NCBI GenBank assembly: GCA_946481275.1 | Contig: CAMLMV010000011.1 | Coordinates: 1 to 64,000, forward strand | DNA length: 64,000 nucleotides | Source: an uncultured Massilia sp. | GTDB taxonomy: Bacteria; Pseudomonadota; Gammaproteobacteria; Burkholderiales; Burkholderiaceae | Reading direction: 5' to 3' | Shown: piece after piece, positions 41,225 through 50,960 of the stretch | Numbering within the stretch: the first letter of the stretch is position 1 | How the letters are laid out: each line of letters opens with the position of its first letter | Translations under genes and position numbers: made by a program | Notes under the pieces: model-generated | What the model was told of the DNA's origin: nothing | What the model saw: only the letters and a program-made list of their open reading frames with translations | The model's database searches: none

Positions 41225-41829
41225 ATGACTGCGAAAACGATTTTCTGCGGGATCCTGCTGGCGGCCTGCGCACCGCTGGCCGCAACGGCCGCGGAACCGA
41301 TCGACGCCGTCATCGCGCAAGACTTCAAGGTCGCCACCGCGCAGTACCGCGTCCTGCTGGACAAGGCCGCATCGCCTACCTGGGCTTCTCCAGGTCGCGC
41401 CGCGACGAGGAGCGTCTCGGCGGCATCCGCGAATCGCTGAACGCGGCCGGACTGGGCCTCGCGATCTTCGACGCCGAGGCGCCGTCGCTGGCCGAGGGCG
41501 AACGCCTGTGCTCCGCCATCGTGCTGGGCAGCGAGCGCCCGGATGCCCTGATCTGCTACAACGACCTGATGGCGCTGGGCTTCATGAAGGAAGCGTCGAA
41601 CCTCGGCGTCTCGATCCCGCAGGACATCTCGGTCGCCGGCTTCGACAATATCCCTTACGGCAAATACACGACGCCGGCGCTGACCACCGTCGACCTGCAG
41701 AGCGAGCGCTTGGGCGCGACCGCGATGGAAAAGCTGCTGGCCGCGATCCGCGGCGAGCACGTCGAGAAGCTGACCAAGGTCGCGCCGCAACTGATCCTGC
41801 GCGCGTCGAGCGCCGCACGCCGCCCCTGA
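41225..41829 (+). pseudogene. Decayed fusion: secreted-protein N-terminus joined out of frame to a LacI regulator C-terminus
   Basis: The first ~48 codons (41225 to about 41368) encode a signal peptide (TIFCGILLAACAPLAATAA) and the start of a mature protein with the segment AQDFKVATAQYRVLLDKA, which reminds me of family 88-type glycoside hydrolases. From about 41370 the coding sense moves to another frame and reads the effector domain of a LacI-family regulator (RIAYLGFSRSRRDEERLGGI, ISVAGFDNIPYGKYTTPALTTV) to 41829. Neither half is complete, so a deletion fused two genes of a sugar-utilisation locus. LacI-type operator-like AAAACGATTT lies upstream (41095-41104). Confidence 0.8.
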
Positions 41830-41871
41830 TCCGTGCGCGGATGAAGCGGCGTGGGACGCGTCGCGCGTGGA

Positions 41872-44619
41872 TCAGCCGCTGTTGCGCAGCCCCGCCGAAA
41901 TGCCGTTGATCGACATGTGCAGGCCATTGCGGGTCGCGTCGTCGTCGACGCCCGCCCGGTAACGGCGCAGCAGTTCGACCTGCAGGTGGTTCAGCGGATC
42001 GATGTACGGCAGGCGGTTGCGCAACGAGCGCTGCATCTGCGGGTTCCCGTCCAGCAGCTCGTCCTGCTCCATGATTCTCCGGAGGATCTCCACCGCGCGC
42101 GCATGCTCGGCGCTGATCGCGCCGAAGATGCGGTCGCGCAGCGCCGCGTCGGACACGAGGCCCGCATAGCGGCTGGCGATCGCGATGTCGCTCTTGGCCA
42201 GCACCATGTCCATGTTCGACAGCAGCGTCGTGAAGAACGGCCACGTCTTGTACATCGTGCGCAGCAGCGCGAGGCGCTCGGCCGGCGCGTCCGCGATGAA
42301 GCGTTCCACCGCCGTGCCGAAACCGTACCAGCCCGGCAGCATCAGGCGGCACTGGGCCCAGCTGAACACCCAGGGAATCGCGCGCAGGTCTTCGATCGAG
42401 CGCGACTTCTTGCGCGACGCCGGACGGCTGCCGATGTTCAGGGCGGCGATTTCGGAGATGACCGTCGACTCCCAGAAGTACGTCTCGAAGCCTTCCGTTT
42501 CGTACACGAGCGAGCGGTAGGCGGCGAGTGCTTCGGAAGACAGGCGGTCCATCGCGGCCACCTGCGCCGCATCCGGCTGCGGCTGGGCGTGCGACAGCAG
42601 GGTCGCTTCCATCGTCGCGGCGACGAGCACCTCGAGGTTGCGGCGGCCCACGTCGGCGTTGGCGTACTTCGCGGTGATGACTTCGCCCTGCTCCGTCAGG
42701 CGGATGCGACCCTGCACGGCGCCCGGCGGCTGCGCGAGGATCGCTTCGTAGCTCGGGCCGCCCCCGCGTCCCACCGAACCGCCGCGGCCGTGGAACAGCT
42801 GCAGCTTGATGCCGTGGGCGCGGAAGACGGCGATCAGCTCCAGCTCCGCCTTGTGCAGTTCCCAGCCGGACGTCACGTAGCCGCCGTCCTTGTTGCTGTC
42901 CGAGTAGCCAAGCATCACTTCCTGCAGGCGGTCGCGCGACTGCAGCAGGCGCATGTAGAACGGCAGGCCGAATGCCGCCGCCATGATCGCCGGACCGGCG
43001 CGCAGGTCGTCGATGGTCTCGAACAGCGGGATGATGTTGACGTCGAGCGTGCCGAGCGTCGGATGCAGCAGGCCCGCTTCCTTCAGCAGCACGGCCACTT
43101 CCAGCAGGTCGGAGACGGAGGCCGCCTTCGAGATGATGTAGTTCGTGACGGCGGCGCGGCCGTACGTCAGGTGCGCGCGTTTCGTCTCGCGCAGGATCGC
43201 CAGCTCGGACGCCGTCTCTTCGGAATACTCTTCGAACGGCGACACGAGCAGGCGCGGCGACTGCAGTTCTTCCAGCAGCAGCGTGCAGCGCGCGGCTTCG
43301 TCCAGCGCCAGGTAATCGACGCCGGGGCGCGCCTGCGTCAGCAGTTCCGCGATCACGCGCTCATGCACGTCGGAGTTCTGGCGCAGGTCGACGGGCGCGA
43401 GGTGGAAACCGAATACCTTCACGGCGCGGCGCAGCAGGCGCAGGCGGCCGCGCGCCAGCTGGCGGGCGCCGTTGGCCACGAGCGACGCATGGATCACGTC
43501 CAGGTCGGCCAGCAGTTCGGCCGCGCTGGCATAGGCCGTCGCATCCGGTTCATCGGTGCCGGCGACGAGCCACGCGCGCGTCGCCACGAGGCGCGCATGC
43601 ATGCCGTGCAGCGCCTGGCGGTACGGCTCGTCCTGGTGGTGCGGCGACTGGTCGGGCGTGCGCTCGGCGATGCGGCGCAGCGCCTCCGTGCTGCCGCACA
43701 GCGACTGTGCCTGCGACAGTTGCGACGCCAGCGTGTGCACTTCCGGCAGGTAGAAATCCAGCGCGCGGGTGGATTGCGCCTTCAGGGTGGCACGCAGGAT
43801 GTCGGCCGTGACGAACGGGTTGCCGTCGCGGTCGCCGCCGATCCAGCTGCCCACTTTCATGAACGACGGCAGCTCCGTGTCGGCCCAGGCGCCATCCTTC
43901 TGCGCCAGCGTGTCCTCGAGGGCGCAGTACAGGCGCGGCACGCTCTTGAACATCGTGTAGTCGAAGAAGGACAGGCCGTTCTCGACTTCGTCCAGCACCG
44001 ACAGCTTGGTCGGACGCAGCAACCGGGTCTGCCACAACGTCAGGATGGCGCGTGCGAGCGCTTCATCGTTGTCCTGTTCTTCGTCGGGCGTCAGCTGCGT
44101 GCGGTCACGTTCGCCGATCAGGCGCGCGATCGCCATCTGGCAATTGAGGACACTCTTGCGCTGCACCTCGGTCGGGTGCGCCGTGAAGACGGGGCTGACG
44201 TGAGCGTCGTCGAAGAAGGCACGCAGGTCGTCCATGCGGCCGGCCGCGAACACGCCGTCGACGGCATGGGCGATGCTGCCCTTCTTCGGCGCCGAGCCGG
44301 CGGACAGGTGCGCGCGGCTGCGGCGGATGTGGTGCTGGTCTTCGGCGATGTTGGCCAGCAGCGAGAAGTACGTGAAGGCGCGGATCAGCTGGGTCTTCTC
44401 GTCGGACGAGATGTCTTCGAGGATGGCCGCCAGTTCCTCGTGCGCGCTGCCGTCCTCGTCGCGCCGGAAACCGATGCAGCTCTTGCGGACCGACTCGATG
44501 CGGTCGAACACGCCATCGCCCTCCTGGGCCCGGATCGTTTCCCCCAGCATGCGGCCGAGCTGGCGGATATCCCGTCCCAGCAACTCTTCCTTGAAGTTCC
44601 GTGCCTCTTCAACGCTCAT
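41872..44619 (-). CDS. ppc: Phosphoenolpyruvate carboxylase
   Basis: A 915-residue cytosolic enzyme that carboxylates PEP to oxaloacetate and refills the TCA cycle. Family motifs are all present: the catalytic histidine in TAHPTEVQRKS, the GYSDSNKDGGY loop, the FHGRGGSVGRGGGP phosphate-binding loop and the C-terminal NGISAGLRNSG. Length is normal for bacteria. The start ATG at 44619 (MSVEEARNF) is preceded by GGAGAG-like sequence. It is transcribed alone. Confidence 0.97.
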   Translation of the reverse strand: MSVEEARNFKEELLGRDIRQLGRMLGETIRAQEGDGVFDRIESVRKSCIGFRRDEDGSAHEELAAILEDISSDEKTQLIRAFTYFSLLANIAEDQHHIRRSRAHLSAGSAPKKGSIAHAVDGVFAAGRMDDLRAFFDDAHVSPVFTAHPTEVQRKSVLNCQMAIARLIGERDRTQLTPDEEQDNDEALARAILTLWQTRLLRPTKLSVLDEVENGLSFFDYTMFKSVPRLYCALEDTLAQKDGAWADTELPSFMKVGSWIGGDRDGNPFVTADILRATLKAQSTRALDFYLPEVHTLASQLSQAQSLCGSTEALRRIAERTPDQSPHHQDEPYRQALHGMHARLVATRAWLVAGTDEPDATAYASAAELLADLDVIHASLVANGARQLARGRLRLLRRAVKVFGFHLAPVDLRQNSDVHERVIAELLTQARPGVDYLALDEAARCTLLLEELQSPRLLVSPFEEYSEETASELAILRETKRAHLTYGRAAVTNYIISKAASVSDLLEVAVLLKEAGLLHPTLGTLDVNIIPLFETIDDLRAGPAIMAAAFGLPFYMRLLQSRDRLQEVMLGYSDSNKDGGYVTSGWELHKAELELIAVFRAHGIKLQLFHGRGGSVGRGGGPSYEAILAQPPGAVQGRIRLTEQGEVITAKYANADVGRRNLEVLVAATMEATLLSHAQPQPDAAQVAAMDRLSSEALAAYRSLVYETEGFETYFWESTVISEIAALNIGSRPASRKKSRSIEDLRAIPWVFSWAQCRLMLPGWYGFGTAVERFIADAPAERLALLRTMYKTWPFFTTLLSNMDMVLAKSDIAIASRYAGLVSDAALRDRIFGAISAEHARAVEILRRIMEQDELLDGNPQMQRSLRNRLPYIDPLNHLQVELLRRYRAGVDDDATRNGLHMSINGISAGLRNSG

Positions 44620-44817
44620 TCAGCTCTCCAAAATGTAAATAATTTACAGAACACGCACCAGTTAACCAGCGTTGGTGGGCAAATACCTTGTATATACCAG
44701 CCTTTATACACAGCGCGGCGCGGCATTCATGCAATGTTATGAAATTTTACTACGAACATTGATGAGTTCGGTGGGCCAGGTTGAAAAAATGCTACACATG
44801 AGGAAACGAGGCGCCGC

Positions 44818-44940
44818 CTATTCCTGCTCGAACATGTCGATGATCTCGTCGGCCACCGCACGCACTACCAGCCAGAGTTTGCGGCGCACGGGACAGGCCG
44901 GATCGAGTACGGGCAGGCCGTCGGCGCGTGCCTTGACGTC
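44818..44940 (-). pseudogene. Possible remnant or unannotated short frame
   Basis: The minus strand carries about 39 sense-like codons ending at TAG (44818-44820): VLDPACPVRRKLWLVV followed by RAVADEIIDMFEQE. Composition looks protein-like, with an amphipathic C-terminal helix, but no ATG, GTG or TTG start is visible in frame, so it may be the end of a lost gene. The rest of the ~320-base gap between ppc and the GGDEF gene (44620-44938) shows nothing else I can name. Confidence 0.3.
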
Positions 44941-46243
44941 AGGCGATTTCGACCCGGTTGCGGCCGTTCGCCTTTGCGAGGTACAACGCCCCGTCCGCCC
45001 GTTTGATCGCCGCCCCGATGTCTTCTTCCGGCTTCAGCGACGTCAGGCCGAAGGATGACGTGACGCGCAACCCGTGCGGCCAGTCCTGCGCCGCCAACGC
45101 GGCGCGCAGCTTGTCCAGCATCGTCATGGCATGCGCCACGTCGGTTTCCGGGCACAGGAGCAGGAATTCCTCCCCGCCCCAGCGCACCAGCTTGTCGCTG
45201 CCTCGGACTTCGCCTCGGATGAGTGCGGCGAAGCGCCGCAGCACCTCGTCACCGGCGTCGTGGCCATACTCATCGTTGATCCGCTTGAAGTGGTCGAGAT
45301 CCATGAACACGACCGCCATCTCCTCGTCGACGTGGCCGGCGACGTGCAAGCGTTTCATCAGCACCTCCCTGAGCCCCTGGCGGTTCAACGCGCCGGTCAG
45401 CGGATCGGTGTGGGCCTGGTTGGCGAGGTCGCGCGCTTCCAGTTGCAGCGCCTTGTTGATGGCGGCCAGCAGTTCCAGGCGCGCATTGCTGGCGGAGAGA
45501 CTGGAACGGGTATGCATCAGGCTCAGCGACAACCCCAGCAGGCCGCAGCCGATCCACGCCCCCATCAGCCAGGTCAGCAGCGTGGTATCCGATATCCATT
45601 TGCCGCGAAACTGGATGGACCGCACTTCGAGCGTGATCGACTGGCCGGGCGGTACCGATCCCGTCGAAATCTCCACGGCCGTGACGTTATCGAGCCGGGT
45701 ATACGTTTTCTCGATCGGGACGTCGTGCGCCGTGATCCACCAGTCGGCGGTGCGCACGACGTTGACGGGAATCGTGAACGTGGTCTGCACCGGCGTGTCG
45801 AATTCGACGGAGTTGTACCGCTGCGAGTTCCAGTCGTCGACCCTGGAAAATTCCGGTTCGAAGTTCGTCAGGTGCAGCCTGATTTTTCGGCCGGACACGC
45901 CTGAATAACGCATGTCGAACGCGATCGAGTCGAACTGGCTGAGGTCGACGCCCTTACCGTCCCGCCCCAGGTGGAACTGCAGTTTGCAGAACGGCCAGGC
46001 AAAGCCCGCGCGCAGGTCGCAGCGCATGACGAGGGCATCCTTCGAGAGCAGGAGCGACGAGACGGAATTGCCGTTCTCGTGACGGTCATCGGTGACGGTG
46101 GCGCCGTAGGGCTGGCGGGGCGAAATCTCGAAGACCCGGGTCATCCCGACGTGCTGCCAGACCAGTAATGTGGGCGTCAAAACCAACAATAGTCCAACCA
46201 GGGACTGGACTATCGTCGTTGCGCGAGCGGGTCGACGAATCAT
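44939..46243 (-). CDS. Diguanylate cyclase with periplasmic beta-sandwich domain
   Basis: A 434-residue membrane protein. The N-terminal helix IVQSLVGLLLVLTPTLLVW is followed by ~180 periplasmic residues of beta-sandwich type (FDSIAFDMRYSGVSGRKIRLHLTN), similar to carbohydrate-binding/CIA30-like folds. A second helix (LLTWLMGAWIGCGLLGLSLSL) and a short coiled coil lead to a GGDEF domain. The active site is RWGGEEF, and RGSD five residues earlier forms the I-site, so it should make c-di-GMP and be feedback-inhibited. It is monocistronic; a tRNA gene and its terminator lie just upstream. Confidence 0.9.
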   Translation of the reverse strand: MIRRPARATTIVQSLVGLLLVLTPTLLVWQHVGMTRVFEISPRQPYGATVTDDRHENGNSVSSLLLSKDALVMRCDLRAGFAWPFCKLQFHLGRDGKGVDLSQFDSIAFDMRYSGVSGRKIRLHLTNFEPEFSRVDDWNSQRYNSVEFDTPVQTTFTIPVNVVRTADWWITAHDVPIEKTYTRLDNVTAVEISTGSVPPGQSITLEVRSIQFRGKWISDTTLLTWLMGAWIGCGLLGLSLSLMHTRSSLSASNARLELLAAINKALQLEARDLANQAHTDPLTGALNRQGLREVLMKRLHVAGHVDEEMAVVFMDLDHFKRINDEYGHDAGDEVLRRFAALIRGEVRGSDKLVRWGGEEFLLLCPETDVAHAMTMLDKLRAALAAQDWPHGLRVTSSFGLTSLKPEEDIGAAIKRADGALYLAKANGRNRVEIA

Positions 46244-46333
46244 GACGGATCGCTGAGGTATTTATTCGGCGATCAATATACTGAATTCGTGATGCAGCCG
46301 CGCCAATTTTCCGTGCGGCAAATGCCATTAACG

Positions 46334-46358
46334 AAAAAGGCCAGCTCGAAAGCTGGCC
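46334..46358 (-). terminator. Intrinsic terminator after tRNA-Pro
   Basis: On the minus strand GGCCAGCT-TTCG-AGCTGGCC and five T residues, a UUCG-capped hairpin, 18 bases after the tRNA 3' end. Confidence 0.92.
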
Positions 46359-46375
46359 CATCTCATCAATTCTAT

Positions 46376-46452
<77 letters not shown>

Positions 46453-46511
46453 ACTCGGGCCACAATTATAACAGAGGCACACAGGATGACTAGCGTTTTT
46501 GTCACGAGAAA

Positions 46512-48407
46512 CTATTTCCAATCCCCGCGCAACGCCAGCACTTCGTCGTACAACCCCTCCGGCGTCACCTGCTGCGGCGGCACCGGCCGCCCGACGGCCA
46601 GGGCCAGCTTCGAGCGCAGTCCGCGCGCGAAGGAACGCTCGAACACATTGGACGGATCGCGCGAAAACACGCTGCCCCACAGTCCGCGCAGCGCCATCGG
46701 GATCACGGGCACGTGGCTGCGGGCAACGATCTTGGCGATGCCGCCGCGGAATGCATTCATCTCGCCCGTGCGCGTCAGTTTCCCCTCGGGGAAGATACAC
46801 ACGAGTTCCCCTTCGTGCAGCGCCTGGGCGACGTCGACGAACGCCTTTTCCATCAGCCACGGGTCCTCGTGCGCCGGCGCGATCGGGATCGCCTTGCCGG
46901 TGCGGAAGATGAAGCCCAGCAGCGGCGTTTTAAAAATGCGGTGGTCCATCACGAAGCGGATCGGGCGCGGGCTCGCGGCCAGGATGACGATGGCGTCGAC
47001 GTAGCTGACGTGGTTGCAGACCAGGACCGCGGGGCCCTCTTCCGGGATGCGCTCGACGTCCACCGTCGACACACGGTGGATCGTGTGGATCAGCAGCCAG
47101 GCCAGGAAGCGCATCAGGAATTCCGGCACGAGCGAAAAGATGTAGATGGCGACGACGGCGTTCAGCAGCGCGGTGGTGAGGAACATCTCGGGGATGCTGA
47201 AACCGCGGCCGATCAGGAAGACCGCCACGCCGGCCGACGCCACCATGAACAGCGCATTCAGGATGTTCATGCCGGCGATGGTGCGCGAGACGTGCGCCGG
47301 GTCGCAGCGCGTCTGGATCAGCGCGAACAGCGGCACGATGAAGAAGCCGCCGAACACGCCCAGCAGCAGGATGTCGGCCAGGATGCGGAGCGTGCCGTGC
47401 TGCGCCAGCACGCCCACGAAATCGACGGGGGCCGTGTTGGTATAGCCGAGGCTCGCGAAGTACAGGTCGATGCCGAACAGCGACAGGCCGATGGCGCCGA
47501 ACGGCACGAGGCCGATTTCGACCTTGCGGCCGGAGAGCTTTTCGCACAGCAGCGAGCCGGCGCCGATCCCCAGCGAGAAAATCGTCAACAGCAGCACGAA
47601 CACGCTGTGGTCGCCGTGCAGGTACTCTTTCGCGTACAGCGGGAACTGCGACAGCACGAGGGCGCCGTAGAACCAGAACCAGGAATTGCCCAGCATCGAC
47701 AGGAACACGGTGCGGTTCTTTTTCGAGAACGCCAGGTTGCGCACGGATTCGGCGACGAAGTTCGCGCTGATCTTCAGCGCCGGCGCAGGGGCGGGCGACG
47801 CCGGGATTCTCCAGCTCGTGGCCAGGCCCAGCAAGGCGACGGCCAGCGTCCCGAACGCGACGAGGTGCACGCCGGCGGCGCCGTGGCCGGCCAGGATCGC
47901 GCCCATCACTTCGCCGAGCAGGATGCCGACGAACGTGCCCATCTCGATGACGCCGTTGCCGCCCACGAGTTCTTCGGGCTTCAGGTGCTGCGGCAGGTAG
48001 GCATATTTCACGGGGCCGAACAGCGTGGAGTGCACGCCCATGCCGGCGACGGCGCCGACGAGCAGCCACAGGTTGTGCGTCAGCCAGCCGACGGCCGCAA
48101 TGCCCATGATGGCGATCTCGAGCAGCTTGACGAAGCGCGCCAGCCGGCCCTTCTCGACCTTGTCCGCGATCTGGCCCGCGGTCGCGGAGAACACGACGTA
48201 GGGCAGGATGAACAGGCCTGGAATGAGGTTGTTCAGCAGCGCGGGGGGCAGTGTCGTCCACGACAGCGCGTCATAGGTCAGCACGACCAGCAGCGCCGTC
48301 TTGAACAGGTTGTCGTTGAAGGCGCCCAGGAGCTGGGTCCAGAAAAACGGGCCGAAGCGGCGCTGGGTCAGCAGGGCAAACTGGCTGGTGTGGTTCGGGT
48401 GGCTCAT
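46512..48407 (-). CDS. MFS transporter / 1-acyl-glycerophosphate acyltransferase fusion (LplT-Aas-like)
   Basis: A 631-residue fusion. Residues ~1-425 form a 12-helix major-facilitator domain similar to the lysophospholipid flippase LplT. Residues ~430-631 are a PlsC-type acyltransferase with the catalytic HX4D motif in CNHVSYVDAI and FPEGKLTRTGEM. The pair would import lysophospholipids and re-acylate them at the inner membrane. The AMP-binding acyl-ACP synthetase domain of E. coli Aas is absent, so the acyl donor must come from elsewhere. It is transcribed alone and its start has no unusual feature. Confidence 0.9.
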   Translation of the reverse strand: MSHPNHTSQFALLTQRRFGPFFWTQLLGAFNDNLFKTALLVVLTYDALSWTTLPPALLNNLIPGLFILPYVVFSATAGQIADKVEKGRLARFVKLLEIAIMGIAAVGWLTHNLWLLVGAVAGMGVHSTLFGPVKYAYLPQHLKPEELVGGNGVIEMGTFVGILLGEVMGAILAGHGAAGVHLVAFGTLAVALLGLATSWRIPASPAPAPALKISANFVAESVRNLAFSKKNRTVFLSMLGNSWFWFYGALVLSQFPLYAKEYLHGDHSVFVLLLTIFSLGIGAGSLLCEKLSGRKVEIGLVPFGAIGLSLFGIDLYFASLGYTNTAPVDFVGVLAQHGTLRILADILLLGVFGGFFIVPLFALIQTRCDPAHVSRTIAGMNILNALFMVASAGVAVFLIGRGFSIPEMFLTTALLNAVVAIYIFSLVPEFLMRFLAWLLIHTIHRVSTVDVERIPEEGPAVLVCNHVSYVDAIVILAASPRPIRFVMDHRIFKTPLLGFIFRTGKAIPIAPAHEDPWLMEKAFVDVAQALHEGELVCIFPEGKLTRTGEMNAFRGGIAKIVARSHVPVIPMALRGLWGSVFSRDPSNVFERSFARGLRSKLALAVGRPVPPQQVTPEGLYDEVLALRGDWK

Positions 48408-48802
48408 GCTGGTCGGTGCGGTCTTGGACGAAGCGACAATCTACAACACAACAGCCGGGTTGAACACATGATGTTGCTGGACTTGAGTCAATGGTCGCGG
48501 ATTCCGCTACCCGCGGCGACTTGCGCGCATACCCGGGCCGAAAATAATTCGCAATGCGTGAGTATTCGTGAGGCTTTTGCAGCATCCGCCCACCTACAAT
48601 GCCGTGCATTCACCGACTGGCAATCATAAAAATTACAGCCACGTCGGACTCCCCTCCCCAGCCAGGCGATGCAGCGCGGTTTCGATGTTCGCACCGCGCA
48701 CGACAGGTTTCCGCTCGCGCGGAAACGGTCGCGCCTGTGGCCCTGCCGCGCAGGCGCGATCGATGATGTGCCCTTTCTTTTACACTCACAGGAGCACCAT
48801 TG
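48408..48802. other. Divergent intergenic region
   Basis: About 395 bases between the divergent MFS/acyltransferase and six-cysteine genes. It contains AT-rich patches that may hold promoters (for example around 48540-48560 and 48770-48785) but no clear operator, repeat, RNA gene or reading frame. Confidence 0.5.
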
Positions 48803-49105
48803 ATGAAATTTCTGTCCAAAGCACCGCTCAAATCGATTGCCACCAGCGCCATCGCCTGCATGATCTTCGCCGCCCCGATCGCGGATGCAAGCGACTGCTA
48901 TGGCACGTGCACGACTGCCGCCAAGCAGGCCTATGCGCAGGCGGAGACCTGGGCGCAGCAGCAGGCGGCGCAGAACTGCGGCCAGACCGCGCATTCGGCC
49001 GCGGAATTCCAGGCGTGCTACAGCGCATCCCAGCCCTGGATCTACGCGCAGGCGAACGGCGCCTATAACTACGTGTATTCGTATTGCATGGGCCAGTGCT
49101 CGTGA
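48803..49105 (+). CDS. Small secreted protein with six cysteines
   Basis: A 100-residue protein with an N-terminal signal peptide (KSIATSAIACMIFAAPIADAS) and AGGAG before the ATG. The ~70-residue mature part has six cysteines: C-x3-C at the start (CYGTC), two in the middle and C-x3-C at the end (CMGQC). Alanine/glutamine-rich sequence between them is probably helical. Paired C-x3-C motifs suggest a disulfide-clamped helical hairpin in the periplasm or outside. I do not recognise the family. The next gene (77 bases on) also encodes an exported protein, so they may form an operon. Confidence 0.7.
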   Translation: MKFLSKAPLKSIATSAIACMIFAAPIADASDCYGTCTTAAKQAYAQAETWAQQQAAQNCGQTAHSAAEFQACYSASQPWIYAQANGAYNYVYSYCMGQCS

Positions 49106-49181
49106 GTTGACGCCAGGTGAGGAGCGCCCGGCCGCATCTGCGTCCGGGCGCTTTTCCGCCAATCGATGATCCGGAGAGACA

Positions 49182-50957
49182 ATGCTACATGACCTCGGCA
49201 AGTACGCGCTGATTGCGCTCTGCCTGTTCTGCGCGCCCACCGCCAACGCCCAACAGGCGGTCACCATCCAGGGCCAGAAACACCCATCCGCGTGGTTCAG
49301 GGCCGAAAGCCGGCACCTCGTGGTGTATGCCGACACGACGCGCGACAGTGCCAGGCTGATGATGCAGAACCTGGAGCGCCTGGACGACCTGCTGCGTCTC
49401 TACACGAAGCCGTTTTTCAAGAGCCCGCCGAACGAACCGAAGCTCACTTTCTACTACCGTCAGCGCAAAGGCGACCTGCAGCAGGGTGATGGCCATCTGG
49501 CCAAGGGCGCCGTCGGCCTGTACACCAGTTGCAGCGCCGGGGTGCACGGGGTTGGCGTGGAGATCGGTCCGATGCCCGACAGCGAGACCCAGACCTACCT
49601 GTTCGAAGCCTACGCGCGTCATTTCCTGTACCACTACACCGATATCCGCGCACCGCTGTCGTTCATCAACGGCTTCGCGCAGTACTTCGCCGCTACCCGC
49701 GTCACGGACGACCAGGTGGTCGTCGGCCAGGCGCCGGCAGCCGTCGCGGGCTACCTGGACTTCCTGCGCAGCGGACGCCGCTACAGCCTGACGTATGCCG
49801 ACGTCCTGGACGACAACGACAGCGAAGGCCACGGCTACGCCGGCCCGGCGGGCATCGAACTGGAGTTCGCGGCCCGCGCATGGCTGCTGACCCATTTCAT
49901 GCTGTCGTCGGAAGCGAACCGAACCCGCATGGCCCGCTACCTCAACCTGGCCAACGGCGGCACACCCGCTCCCAAGGCGTTCGAAACGGCCTTCGGCATG
50001 AAGCCGGACGAGCTCGACGAGGTACTCTGGCGCTACCGCCTGCGCGATGCGAAGGCACTGCGGATCGCAGCGCCCGTCCTCCCCGTCGCCCGGATCGACT
50101 ATACGGGCCTGCCCGAGTCGGTGAGCGATTACGTGATGATGGATGCGACCCTGAAGTCCTGTCCGGCACGCGCGACCGGCGAAGCCCTGCTGCGCAGGAT
50201 GACATCCAATCCCGACGGCATGCCGAACCATCCGCTGGCCCGCATGGCGCTGAGCCGCGCGCAGGTCGACTGGGGCAATCCGCAGGATGCCATCGCCTAT
50301 CTTTCCACTCAGCGCACGCCCGAGGCGCTTGAACTGCTCGGTCGCGCTCACTTGCGCCTGGCGGAGGGGAAGGAGGGCGCTGCGCGCGCCGCCATGCTGG
50401 AGACCGCGCGCCGCCACCTCGTCGACGCCGTCAACGCCGCGCCCTCCTCGGCCACGGCGGCGTATGCGTTGCTGCGCGCGGAACTGGCGTCCGGCGAGCC
50501 GCCCACCACCACGGCGCTGACGGCGGTCCGCCTGGCATGGGAGAACGGGCGCGAAGTCGGCGAATACGCCCGCAGCGCCGCGCTCATGTTCGCGTACGCC
50601 GGCGACCACGCGACATCGCGCGAAGCCTTCAACGTCTTGATTCGCAACCGGCGCGACCCGGTGCTGGCCGCATGGGCAACCGAATGGAACGCACGCATGG
50701 TGGCCGGCGTCGACAGCGCCGCCGTGCTGGCCGAACTGCGCCGTCCGCCGGCGCCCGGGGCCGCGTTCCGCGAATGGACCGTCGCGGGCAACGTAACCAT
50801 GGCAAACGTGACCCGCGCCGCCGGCCTCGCCGATTTGCGCGACTATCTGGATGGTCAGAAAAACCGGGGAGGCTCGCCGGCGGCGACCCAGCAGCAATTC
50901 GAACTCCAACAGCAGATCGAAGCCCTGACGACGGACCGCTGGATCGACGTGCCGTGA
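49182..50957 (+). CDS. Secreted protein resembling a degenerate metallopeptidase with helical repeats
   Basis: A 591-residue protein with a signal peptide (LIALCLFCAPTANA). Residues ~35-235 follow the layout of gluzincin-like DUF1570-type domains: AWFRAESRHLVVYAD, then YLFEAYARHFLYHY where relatives have HExxH, then LSFINGFAQYFAAT where they have E-G-x-A-E. The expected zinc ligands are not there, so it is probably inactive or misassigned. The C-terminal ~300 residues are TPR-like helical repeats. A carbohydrate- or protein-binding role is possible. It ends 3 bases before the convergent AbrB-type gene. Confidence 0.68.
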   Translation: MLHDLGKYALIALCLFCAPTANAQQAVTIQGQKHPSAWFRAESRHLVVYADTTRDSARLMMQNLERLDDLLRLYTKPFFKSPPNEPKLTFYYRQRKGDLQQGDGHLAKGAVGLYTSCSAGVHGVGVEIGPMPDSETQTYLFEAYARHFLYHYTDIRAPLSFINGFAQYFAATRVTDDQVVVGQAPAAVAGYLDFLRSGRRYSLTYADVLDDNDSEGHGYAGPAGIELEFAARAWLLTHFMLSSEANRTRMARYLNLANGGTPAPKAFETAFGMKPDELDEVLWRYRLRDAKALRIAAPVLPVARIDYTGLPESVSDYVMMDATLKSCPARATGEALLRRMTSNPDGMPNHPLARMALSRAQVDWGNPQDAIAYLSTQRTPEALELLGRAHLRLAEGKEGAARAAMLETARRHLVDAVNAAPSSATAAYALLRAELASGEPPTTTALTAVRLAWENGREVGEYARSAALMFAYAGDHATSREAFNVLIRNRRDPVLAAWATEWNARMVAGVDSAAVLAELRRPPAPGAAFREWTVAGNVTMANVTRAAGLADLRDYLDGQKNRGGSPAATQQQFELQQQIEALTTDRWIDVP

Positions 50958-50960
50958 TGA

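Noticed and set aside
41851..44742. 963-codon antisense frame over ppc
   Set aside because: Shadow of PEP carboxylase, which has all its catalytic motifs.
44865..45155. 96-codon minus-strand frame overlapping the GGDEF gene end
   Set aside because: Composition of a shadow frame and mostly inside the GGDEF coding sequence.
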